Assembly: GCA_016206675.1 (NCBI GenBank)
Contig: JACQRD010000063.1
Span: 1-13,819 of the forward strand
Length of the DNA stretch: 13,819 nucleotides
Origin: Candidatus Omnitrophota bacterium
GTDB taxonomy: Bacteria; Omnitrophota; Gorgyraeia; Aquiviventales; Aquiviventaceae
Direction of reading: 5' to 3'
Made by a program: the position numbers and the translations under genes. The notes under the pieces were generated by a model. That model was not told where the DNA came from, did not search any database, and saw only the letters and a list, made by a program, of their open reading frames with translations. Positions 5,172 to 11,537 of the stretch are shown piece after piece; the first letter of the stretch is position 1; each line of letters starts with the position of its first letter.

Positions 5172-5522
5172 TTATTGGCTGTGCCGAACCGCTTGATAGT
5201 GCCGAAGCCACGCCAGGTGGACTGAGTGGACCCACCCCTTTTCTAACCCATTCAAGTTGCGACTCTCACGCTCCTTTAGTCGTGCGTTGAGCTCAGTACG
5301 CGTAAAAACCTGACGCTCTGGGATCCAGGACACCTCTAGGAGGTCTCCAGGACTGCATCCAAGCAACCGTGAGAGCTTGGCGAGTGTGCGCAGGGACACA
5401 GATCGGCGGCCGGCGTCCATCCCTGAGAGGTTCGAGCGATACCATCCCAGCTGGCGCGCCAGCTCTGCGGCGGTCACCCCCCGAGCCCGGGCTTCTTCGG
5501 TCACCCTCGTGCGGATTCGCAT
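5172..5522 (-). CDS. XRE-family helix-turn-helix regulator with conserved-looking C-terminal extension
   Basis: A 116-aa DNA-binding protein. Residues about 5-63 form a Cro/CI-type HTH: VTAAELARQLGWYRSNLSGMDAG holds helices 2-3, then SLRTLAKLSRLLGCSPGDLLEV. The C-terminal 50 residues (TELNARLKERES, then KGWVHSVHLAWLRHYQ) lie outside the HTH and may bind the partner encoded just downstream. The ATG has no Shine-Dalgarno sequence. Instead the promoter (TTGATA, 17 nt, TAACAT) puts the predicted transcript start on the A of this ATG, so the mRNA is probably leaderless. A perfect 7-bp inverted repeat overlaps the -10 box, suggesting autorepression. It pairs with the nucleotidyltransferase gene 10 nt downstream, as expected for an antitoxin-toxin order. 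Confidence 0.85.
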   Translation of the reverse strand: MRIRTRVTEEARARGVTAAELARQLGWYRSNLSGMDAGRRSVSLRTLAKLSRLLGCSPGDLLEVSWIPERQVFTRTELNARLKERESRNLNGLEKGWVHSVHLAWLRHYQAVRHSQ

Positions 5523-5528
5523 AACTAA

Positions 5529-5557
5529 ATGTTATCACATTTTGATAACTATATCAA
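5529..5557 (-). promoter_or_regulatory. promoter of the XRE-nucleotidyltransferase operon
   Basis: TTGATA at 5552-5557, exactly 17 nt, TAACAT at 5529-5534. The predicted +1 (7 nt after the -10 box) is 5522, the A of the XRE ATG, so the transcript should be leaderless. No Shine-Dalgarno sequence is present, which agrees. Confidence 0.6.
5531..5549. promoter_or_regulatory. probable autorepression operator of the XRE regulator
   Basis: Perfect inverted repeat GTTATCA, 5 nt, TGATAAC. It overlaps the -10 box and fills part of the spacer to -35, where a bound HTH dimer would exclude RNA polymerase. It is AT-rich against the surrounding GC-rich DNA. Confidence 0.65.
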
Positions 5558-5565
5558 CTGGCTGG

Positions 5566-6237
5566 TTACTCCGCCAACGCCCTCAGGGTCTTCCCATGCC
5601 GGCGGTTGACCGCCTCGAGGGCGGCACGGAACCGCGCATGCCGCTTGGCCTCCCTAACCGGCGAGCCGAAGGCCGCGAGTTCGCGGCGGAGGAGCTCAAG
5701 CGGCAGGCCGATGACGTTGGTGCGGGAGCCTTCGATGCGGGCGATCAGCACGCCGCGATCCTCCTGCACCGCGTAGCCGCCTGCCTTATCCAGCGGCTTG
5801 ATGCGCGCGACGTAGCGGGCAATCGTCTCGTGGGCGGCTCGGCGAAAGGTCACGTGGCTCTTGGCGTAACTGAGCCGGCAGCGGCCGCTTTCGACATCGC
5901 GCAGGCAGACTCCCGTGTAGACCCAGTGGCTGCGGCCGCTTAAGTTGGCGAGCATCCGCCGTGCCTGCGCTTGCGTCTTCGGTTTGCCGAGGATGCGCCC
6001 GCGGAAATACAGGAACGTGTCGGCGCCGATCACAACCCCCTGCGCGCGGGGCGGGAGTGCGGCCTTGCAGGCTTTACCCCTCGCATTGCGCATCGCGTTG
6101 CGCGACGGGCTCTGCCCTGCTCGGACCGCCTCACGCCAGGCCGAGGGCACGACGCGAAACGGCCGGCGCAGCCGTTTGAGCAGTTGGCGCCGCCTCGGCG
6201 ATTGCGAGGCGAGATACAGCACAGTTTCAGGTTTCAT
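5566..6237 (-). CDS. maf: Maf-family nucleoside triphosphate pyrophosphatase
   Basis: Maf proteins hydrolyse non-canonical or selected nucleoside triphosphates (dTTP/UTP or m7GTP, by subfamily) to monophosphates and act in house-cleaning and cell-division control. The motifs are in order: LASQSPRRRQLL (residues 9-20), VVIGADT (68-74), GKPK (84-87), MLANLSGRSHWVYTGV (95-110), DKAGGYAVQ (150-158) and NVIGLPLELL (174-183). At 223 aa it is longer than the usual 190-200 because of a basic C-terminal tail (from about residue 192). The ATG lies inside a 7-nt repeat array shared with the dus-maf junction, so residues 1-5 (MKPET) are repeat-encoded. A GTG at codon 6 is a possible alternative start. 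There is no Shine-Dalgarno sequence. It is probably co-transcribed with dus. Confidence 0.92.
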   Translation of the reverse strand: MKPETVLYLASQSPRRRQLLKRLRRPFRVVPSAWREAVRAGQSPSRNAMRNARGKACKAALPPRAQGVVIGADTFLYFRGRILGKPKTQAQARRMLANLSGRSHWVYTGVCLRDVESGRCRLSYAKSHVTFRRAAHETIARYVARIKPLDKAGGYAVQEDRGVLIARIEGSRTNVIGLPLELLRRELAAFGSPVREAKRHARFRAALEAVNRRHGKTLRALAE

Positions 6238-6284
6238 GTTTCAAGTTTCAAGACACTTGGAACTTGAAACTTGTAACTTGAAAC
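6224..6284. repeat. mirror-image heptamer array (4+4) across the dus-maf junction
   Basis: Four copies of GTTTCAA or one-base variants (6224-6251), a 5-nt GACAC loop (6252-6256), then four copies of the complement TTGAAAC or variants (6257-6284). The arms pair at 24 of 28 positions. The maf ATG (6235-6237) lies inside the left arm, and the dus TAG stop begins on the last base of the right arm. Confidence 0.93.
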
Positions 6285-7246
6285 TATCCTTCGGCATGAA
6301 ACGCCTCGACCAACGATCTCAGTTCGTCGACCGTTTGGGCGCGGTGGATCGCGTCGCGGAAGACGGCCACGCCCGGCACGTCGGTGAAGTACCAACAGAG
6401 GATGCGGCGCAGCGGCCCCACCGGGCGCTCATCAAAGCGGCACTGCAGCTCCAGATGCCGCAGCGCGGCCTGCTTGCGCGCGGCGAAATCCGGCTTCGGC
6501 GCCGGGGTCTTGCCTTCCAGCGCGGCTTCCACCTCGCGATAGATCCACGGATTGCCCAGCGCTCCACGGGCGATCATGATGCCATCGCAGCCGGAGACCG
6601 CCTTCAGGCGCAAGGCACTCGCCCCATCGACCACATCCCCGTTGCCGATGACGGGAATCTGCACCGCCTCTTTGACCCGGCGGATGGCGTCATAGTCGGC
6701 GCTGCCGGTGTAGCCCTGCTCGCGCGTGCGGCCATGCACCGCGATGGCATCGACGCCGCAGTCTTGCGCGATGCGCGCGATATGGGCCGCCTCGTGCCCT
6801 GTGCCGTCGCTGAAGCCCAGGCGCATCTTCACCGTCACCGGGATGCGCTTCACCGCCTTGACGACCTTGGTGAAGATGGCGCGGGCGATCTCCGGCTCGC
6901 GCAGCAGCTTCGAGCCGCCGCCGTGGCTGACGATCTTCGGCACCGGGCAGCCCAGATTGAGGTCCAGCAGATCGTAGCCCAGCGCTTCGATTTTCGCCGC
7001 CGCCTCGCCCATGACGTCCGGGCCGCAGCCGACGAGCTGCGCGCCCAGCGGCTTATCCTCCGGCACGGAGCGCATCATCTCGTAGGTGGCGCGCACGTCG
7101 CGCACCAGCGCTTCTGAGGAGACCATTTCAAGGAAGGCAAAGGCCATGCCGTGCTCGCGGGCGATTAAGCGAAACGGCAGATCGGAGCAGTTCGCCATCG
7201 GGGATTGAACCACCGTCGGCAGCGTGAACGACTTCAGGCGAATCAT
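6284..7246 (-). CDS. dus: tRNA-dihydrouridine synthase
   Basis: An FMN-dependent TIM-barrel enzyme that reduces uridines in tRNA D-loops with NADPH. Diagnostic elements are VVQSPMANCSDLPFR (residues 12-26), DLNLGCPVPK (95-104) with catalytic C100, VTVKMRLG (137-144) with K140, HGRTREQGYTGSADY (171-185), and IPVIGNGDV followed by CDGIMIARGALGNPW for FMN phosphate binding. The 320-aa length is normal. The glycine-rich HGGGSKLL replaces the more common GAGAxLL, and I cannot assign the DusA, DusB or DusC subgroup by eye. The ATG is only 14 bp from the start of the divergent ABC gene and has no Shine-Dalgarno sequence; a -10-like TAGTAT on this strand would give a leaderless message. The TAG stop is the outer edge of the heptamer hairpin. 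Confidence 0.93.
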   Translation of the reverse strand: MIRLKSFTLPTVVQSPMANCSDLPFRLIAREHGMAFAFLEMVSSEALVRDVRATYEMMRSVPEDKPLGAQLVGCGPDVMGEAAAKIEALGYDLLDLNLGCPVPKIVSHGGGSKLLREPEIARAIFTKVVKAVKRIPVTVKMRLGFSDGTGHEAAHIARIAQDCGVDAIAVHGRTREQGYTGSADYDAIRRVKEAVQIPVIGNGDVVDGASALRLKAVSGCDGIMIARGALGNPWIYREVEAALEGKTPAPKPDFAARKQAALRHLELQCRFDERPVGPLRRILCWYFTDVPGVAVFRDAIHRAQTVDELRSLVEAFHAEG

Positions 7247-7251
7247 CGTGC

Positions 7252-7258
7252 TATACTA
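7252..7258. promoter_or_regulatory. overlapping divergent -10 boxes between dus and the ABC gene
   Basis: The 14-bp gap contains GCTATACTAGC. On the plus strand TATACT (7252-7257) predicts +1 at 7264, the second ATG of the ABC gene. On the minus strand TAGTAT (7253-7258) predicts +1 at 7246, the A of the dus ATG. The -35 regions are weak on both sides. Confidence 0.35.
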
Positions 7259-7260
7259 GC

Positions 7261-9021
7261 ATGATGGAACCCAATCGGCACAGTCTGCGGCGGTTTCTCC
7301 GCTACGCCCTGCCCTATCGGGGATTGATCCTCGCTTCCATCGCCTTTGGCGTCGTGCGGTACCTGATTCCCATGGTCCTGCCCTGGACCATCAAGATCCT
7401 CGTCGACGACTTCTTCCTGCCGAACGCGCCGCGGCCCCATTCGCACCTGCACCTGATCATGGTGGGGCTGTGCGCCCTCTACGCCCTCTACGCCGTGGCG
7501 AGCTTCTGGCGCTTCTACCTCGCCGGACTGGCCGGCCATAAGATCATCTTCGACCTGCGCGAAGCACTCTACCTCCACGTGCAGCGCATGAGCCTGAGCT
7601 TTTTCGACCGGCAGAAAATCGGCGCGGTGGTCTCGCGCATGACGACGGACATCGCCTCCGCCCAGAACTTCGTGGGGGCGGCCTTCGTCAATACGGCGAT
7701 GGACCTCTCCTGCGTGGCGGCGATCATCGTCGTGCTCTTCATCGCCAACGCCGACCTCGCCCTGGTGTCGCTCTCCGTCATCCCCTTCTACGCCGCCGTC
7801 AGCTACCACCTGCAAAAGCGCATCAAGGCCAAGAGCCGCCAGATGCACCACCAGCTGCAGGAAATCTCCGGCGACCTGCACGAGCAGTTCGCCGGCATCT
7901 CGACGATCCAGGCCTTCACGCAGGAAGAGCAGGAGGCGCGCGAGTTCCGCACGCAGAGCGAGGAGTATTTCGACACCGTGATGGACAGCGTCACCCTCCA
8001 GTCGGTGGCCCTCGGTGCGACAGGCTTCTTGACCGCGCTGGGGCCCATCGTCGTGTTGTGGGTGGGGGCGACAAAGGTGTGGGCGGGCGCGCTCTCCGTC
8101 GGCATGCTGATGGCGTTCTACGGCTACTTGGGGATGCTGTATCAGCCGATCCAGCGGCTGACGGAACTGAATTTGATCCTCGCCAACAGCCTGGCGGCGA
8201 TGGATCGCATCTTTGAAGTCTTCGACACGTATCCTGAGGTGAAGGAGGCTCCGGGGGCCGTGCCGCTGCCGAGGGTCCAGGGCGACATCCGGCTGGACGA
8301 CGTGGAGTTCCAGTATGAAGGCCGGGGGCCGGTGCTGCATGGCCTCTCGCTACATATTCCGGCCGGCACCACCATCGCCCTGGTCGGCCCAAGCGGCGCA
8401 GGCAAGTCCACGCTCGTGAAGCTGCTGCCGAGATTCTACGACGTGACGGGCGGGCGCATCACGATTGACGGCATCGACATCCGGCAGGCGACGCTGAAGT
8501 CGCTGCGGCAGCAGATCGCCATCGTCTCGCAGGAACCGATCCTGTTCAGCGGCACCGTGACGGAAAATCTGCGCTACGGCCAGCCGGGGGCGACGGACGA
8601 GGAGCTCCACGTGGCGGCCCGAGCCGCCTTTGCGGAAACGTTCATCGAGGCGCTGCCGAAGGGGTATCAGACGGAGGTCGGCGAGCGGGGATTGCGCCTC
8701 TCTGGCGGGCAGAAACAGCGGCTGGCGATTGCGCGCGCGTTTCTCAAGGACGCGCCGATCGTGATCCTCGATGAGCCGACCTCGGCGCTGGACGCCGAAT
8801 CCGAAGAGCTGATCAAACAGGCGCTCAACCGGCTGCTGGAGGGGCGCACGGCGGTGATCATCGCCCACCGCCTCTCAACGATCGAGCATGCGGATCGGGT
8901 GGTCGTGCTGGATGACGGGCGGATTATCGAACAGGGCCGGCACGAGGAGTTGCTCAAACAGCCCGGCGGCCTCTACCGCCGTTACGCCGAGCACCAGCTC
9001 TCCAGCTTTAGTACTCCCTGA
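7261..9021 (+). CDS. ABC exporter, fused permease-ATPase half-transporter (MsbA/BmrA type)
   Basis: A 586-aa type IV ABC half-transporter that should act as a homodimer in the inner membrane, exporting lipids (MsbA-like), drugs or another hydrophobic cargo. The N-terminal half has about six transmembrane helices (first around residues 18-42) and a typical coupling region (SFFDRQKIGAVVSRMTTD). The ATPase half (from about residue 340) has Walker A GPSGAGKST near 375-383, Q-loop VSQEPILFSG, signature LSGGQKQRLAIARAF near 480-494, Walker B IVILDEPTSALD near 500-511 and the H-loop AHRLST near 535. All catalytic residues are intact. The substrate cannot be told from the sequence. ATG codons at 7261 and 7264 are both possible. 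A -10-like TATACT predicts transcription starting at 7264, favouring the second ATG as a leaderless start. Confidence 0.95.
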   Translation: MMEPNRHSLRRFLRYALPYRGLILASIAFGVVRYLIPMVLPWTIKILVDDFFLPNAPRPHSHLHLIMVGLCALYALYAVASFWRFYLAGLAGHKIIFDLREALYLHVQRMSLSFFDRQKIGAVVSRMTTDIASAQNFVGAAFVNTAMDLSCVAAIIVVLFIANADLALVSLSVIPFYAAVSYHLQKRIKAKSRQMHHQLQEISGDLHEQFAGISTIQAFTQEEQEAREFRTQSEEYFDTVMDSVTLQSVALGATGFLTALGPIVVLWVGATKVWAGALSVGMLMAFYGYLGMLYQPIQRLTELNLILANSLAAMDRIFEVFDTYPEVKEAPGAVPLPRVQGDIRLDDVEFQYEGRGPVLHGLSLHIPAGTTIALVGPSGAGKSTLVKLLPRFYDVTGGRITIDGIDIRQATLKSLRQQIAIVSQEPILFSGTVTENLRYGQPGATDEELHVAARAAFAETFIEALPKGYQTEVGERGLRLSGGQKQRLAIARAFLKDAPIVILDEPTSALDAESEELIKQALNRLLEGRTAVIIAHRLSTIEHADRVVVLDDGRIIEQGRHEELLKQPGGLYRRYAEHQLSSFSTP

Positions 9022-9042
9022 GCTGCCCTGATCTGTTCCACT

Positions 9043-9070
9043 TACTGCTTAGTGCTTGGTGCTTAGTGCT
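9043..9070. repeat. tandem heptamer array after the ABC gene
   Basis: Four adjacent 7-mers on the plus strand: TACTGCT, TAGTGCT, TGGTGCT, TAGTGCT. They lie between two convergent genes (ABC stop at 9021, secreted-protein stop at 9086). There is no inverted partner and no GC stem with a T run, so it is not an obvious intrinsic terminator. Confidence 0.85.
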
Positions 9071-9085
9071 ACCATTCTGCTTCCG

Positions 9086-9652
9086 CTAGAATATATCCAC
9101 GAGCTCTTCGCCGGGGGCGACCCACAGGCTCTCGTCCGCGAACCGCACGCGCGTGACCACCACCGCCACTTCATAGACCTCGGAGCTTCCGGCCGCCACC
9201 TGCCAGGTGATTTCCTTTGAGCCGCCGCGCGGCAGCGACGCGACCACCTGCTGCACGGCATAGACGCCGCGCCGGCCCGGCAACTGGATCGGCTGGTGGA
9301 ACGCATCTAGTGCTACGATCGTCAGCGCGAAGGCCGCCACCGGCTGGGCGGCACGGTTGACGCACAGCGCACGGCCCTGCAGCATGAAGGACGACGGGGC
9401 GAGCCCGTCGCGGTTGGCGTAGCGGATTTGGCTCCGGCGCGTCGAGGCCTCGCTATTCGCCTGGGTTGGCGAGGCGAACGTCTCCACCAGGGTAATCTCC
9501 GACCGCTTGATCTCCACCGGAGCGTTCGGATAGTTGTGCAGTTTGGTTTTCACGGCGCGCTGTAGCGCCCACGCCACGGGACACCACGCCGCTGCTAGCA
9601 GCACGGCCGCCGCCATGATCAGCCGCACGCGCCGCTCTTGGCAAGTCACCAT
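9086..9652 (-). CDS. secreted/periplasmic protein of unknown function, last gene of the signalling operon
   Basis: A 188-aa protein with a clear Sec signal: a basic start (CQERRVR), a hydrophobic core (MAAAVLLAAAWCPVAW) and a likely cut after AWA. The mature part looks beta-rich, with alternating hydrophobic strands such as EITLVETFA, FALTIVALDAF, EITWQVAAG and YEVAVVVTRVRF. I recognise no family. The frame stays open far upstream, but the start is placed at the ATG at 9652 because that gives a proper signal peptide and forms a TAATG overlap with the stop of the dCache sensor gene. The genes are therefore translationally coupled, and the protein may be a periplasmic ligand-binding or accessory partner of that sensor. 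This role is inferred from position only. Confidence 0.75.
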   Translation of the reverse strand: MVTCQERRVRLIMAAAVLLAAAWCPVAWALQRAVKTKLHNYPNAPVEIKRSEITLVETFASPTQANSEASTRRSQIRYANRDGLAPSSFMLQGRALCVNRAAQPVAAFALTIVALDAFHQPIQLPGRRGVYAVQQVVASLPRGGSKEITWQVAAGSSEVYEVAVVVTRVRFADESLWVAPGEELVDIF

Positions 9653-10749
9653 TACGTGGCCTGTCCTCCCTGGCGACGCGGAGGGGATTTGCCCTGTTCC
9701 AGCGTCCAGCGCTGCTGCGACTGCTTCAACAGCTTCGCGTTTTGCTGCAGCAGGCGGAAGTTCAGCGCCTGCAGTGCGGCCCAGCGCACACTCACGAACA
9801 CGACCAGGCCCAGTAGCAGGAGAATGAGCAGCCCCAGCGGCAGGAAGATGCGGTAGAGCAGCCGCAGCACCGCCTCGAGCGGCTGCACCGACACCACCCG
9901 CCAGCCGGTGGCACCGATCGGATACACGCCGGCCAGCCACTGCCGGCCAAACCGGGTATCCTGGAAGGCCATCGAAAACCCGTCCGGCAACAACGGCTGG
10001 GCCACCGGCGGCCAATCGGAGACCACCTTGGGCTTGCCGGGCAGCACCTGGAAGGGAAAGACCACCAACTGGCTGTGGTGGTCCGCCACATAGAGGAAGC
10101 CCTCCGGCTCCACCCGCACGCGCTGAATCCACGATTTCACGGAGTCGACACGATACTCCAGCTTCAGCACGCCGAAGAGCGCTTCCTGCCGCACCACTGG
10201 CAGGACGACATCGACGATCTTCTCGAGCGACTCGTCATCCCGCACGCGCACGGCGGAGACGTAGGGATGCCAGCCGCCCTGCTGCGCGCCCAGCCAGCCG
10301 TCCTCCTCGAGCATCGTGACGGCCTCGCGGCTGCGTCCGACAGGCACCCTGGCGAGGATGCGCCCTTCCGAATCCGCCACCACCGCCTGGTCGGCCTCGG
10401 GCAGCCGAGGCAGCGCACGCTCCAGCAGCATGGCCAGCTGGGCCTTGTCGCGCCGCCGCAGCGCCTCGAGGAAGGTGGGCTCATCCGCCACCATGCGGCC
10501 GAATAGCGCGGCGTCGCCGAGTGTTGCCTCGATCGCTTCGGCGGCGACCTGGGCCGTCATGCGCAGGTTGCGCATGGCCTGGTCGCGCGCCATGGCCACG
10601 CTGGCCTGGTGCGTGGCGACGACGATGGCTAGCAGCGGAAGAACCACAACGAGCAGGAGAAACTGCAGCGGATGGCGGTAGACGCGGAACAGCCACGCGG
10701 AGAAGAAGCTGCGCAGGAACTCGCGGACGGGAGGGCGAGAGCCGCTCAC
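9652..10749 (-). CDS. membrane-anchored dCache-type sensor with no output domain
   Basis: A 365-aa protein laid out as the input half of a sensor kinase or chemoreceptor: TM1 at about residues 29-47, a periplasmic region of about 250 residues, and TM2 at about 300-322. The periplasmic region has double-Cache character, e.g. AVVADSEGRILARVPVG (123-138) and VEPEGFLYVADHHSQLVVFP (213-232), and ends in TGWRVVSVQPLEAVLR. After TM2 only about 43 cytoplasmic residues remain. They start as a helix (ALQALNFRLLQQNAKLL) and end in a basic, Gln-rich tail. No HAMP, HisKA, GGDEF or MCP domain follows, so it must signal through another protein, most likely one of the kinases in the operon. The start is GTG at 10749, overlapping the stop of the double-receiver gene (GTGA). 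Confidence 0.85.
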   Translation of the reverse strand: MSGSRPPVREFLRSFFSAWLFRVYRHPLQFLLLVVVLPLLAIVVATHQASVAMARDQAMRNLRMTAQVAAEAIEATLGDAALFGRMVADEPTFLEALRRRDKAQLAMLLERALPRLPEADQAVVADSEGRILARVPVGRSREAVTMLEEDGWLGAQQGGWHPYVSAVRVRDDESLEKIVDVVLPVVRQEALFGVLKLEYRVDSVKSWIQRVRVEPEGFLYVADHHSQLVVFPFQVLPGKPKVVSDWPPVAQPLLPDGFSMAFQDTRFGRQWLAGVYPIGATGWRVVSVQPLEAVLRLLYRIFLPLGLLILLLLGLVVFVSVRWAALQALNFRLLQQNAKLLKQSQQRWTLEQGKSPPRRQGGQAT

Positions 10750-11522
10750 CCTTCAATCCCCAGAAGAATCTTGGTGAGCACGACGGTTTCGAGATACTCG
10801 AGATTGAACGGCTTGGTCACGTAATCGTACGCGCCGGAATCGAGCGCCTCCTGCACCGTCGACTCATCCCCGACGCCCGAGACCATGATTACCGGCGTCG
10901 CCGGATGAGCCGTCTTGATTTTCTTCAGCGTCATGAGGCCGTCCATCCCCGGCATCGTCATGTCCAGCAGCACGGCCAGCGGCTTCTTCGCCAAAGCGGA
11001 GAGCGCCTCTTCGCCGGAGGCGACGGTGATGACCCGCATGCCGCGCGATTCAAAGAAGGAGCTCAGCAGCCGCAGAATCCCCGGTTCATCATCCACCACC
11101 AGCAGCGGCCCCGGCACGCGCACCGCCGCCGGCGCCTCGGCCGGCCCCGGCGCCTCTTCCAGACGCCGCAGTACGAGATCCAGGCTCTTCAAGAAGAGCT
11201 CCACCCCCAGCTCCTTCCGGATGACCCCCGCAATGCCCAGCCGCTTCAATTCCGCCGCGGAGATATCCGGATCGCCGCCTCCGTGCAGCAGCACAATCGG
11301 CACGGCATCATCCACCAACCGGATTTTCTTGGCGGCCTCCGGTCCGCTCATCCCCGGCATGGTGATATCCAGCAGGATCGCCGCCGGCCGCTGTGCCTTG
11401 AGCATTTCCAGCGCCTGGGCGCCGGAGTTGGCGGTCAGCGGCGTATGATTCCGGCGGCTGAGCCAGTCATACAGCACTTCGCGCACCGCCGTCTCGTCGT
11501 CAACGATCAACACGTTCGCCAT
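10746..11522 (-). CDS. double-receiver response regulator (REC-REC, no DNA-binding domain)
   Basis: A 258-aa protein made of two phosphoreceiver domains. REC1 (about 1-120) has the acid pair D8-D9 and phosphoacceptor D52 in LLDITMPGMSG, but the switch Ser/Thr position reads LLHGGG and the conserved Lys-Pro reads RKEL, so its signalling surface is altered. REC2 (about 138-256) is canonical: D144-D145, D187 in LLDMTMPGMDG, S215 in VIMVSGVGD and K237-P238. A linker rich in Pro and Ala joins them. There is no effector domain, so the protein probably passes phosphate within a relay or acts by protein-protein contact. AGGAGG lies 4 nt before the ATG. It follows the HisKA gene by 15 nt and overlaps the dCache sensor gene by 4 nt. 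Confidence 0.93.
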   Translation of the reverse strand: MANVLIVDDETAVREVLYDWLSRRNHTPLTANSGAQALEMLKAQRPAAILLDITMPGMSGPEAAKKIRLVDDAVPIVLLHGGGDPDISAAELKRLGIAGVIRKELGVELFLKSLDLVLRRLEEAPGPAEAPAAVRVPGPLLVVDDEPGILRLLSSFFESRGMRVITVASGEEALSALAKKPLAVLLDMTMPGMDGLMTLKKIKTAHPATPVIMVSGVGDESTVQEALDSGAYDYVTKPFNLEYLETVVLTKILLGIEG

Positions 11523-11537
11523 CCAGCCTCCTGCGAC

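Noticed and set aside
6238..6283. Dus-maf hairpin as an intrinsic terminator
   Set aside because: The stem is AT-rich and is not followed by a U run on either strand; it spans the start codon of the next co-directional gene.
6224..6284. Heptamer arrays as a CRISPR array
   Set aside because: Units are 7 nt with no spacers and no cas genes, so they are simple tandem or mirrored repeats.
7243..8340. 365-aa open frame on the minus strand
   Set aside because: Antisense to the ABC exporter's membrane domain, which is well supported; composition is atypical for a real protein.
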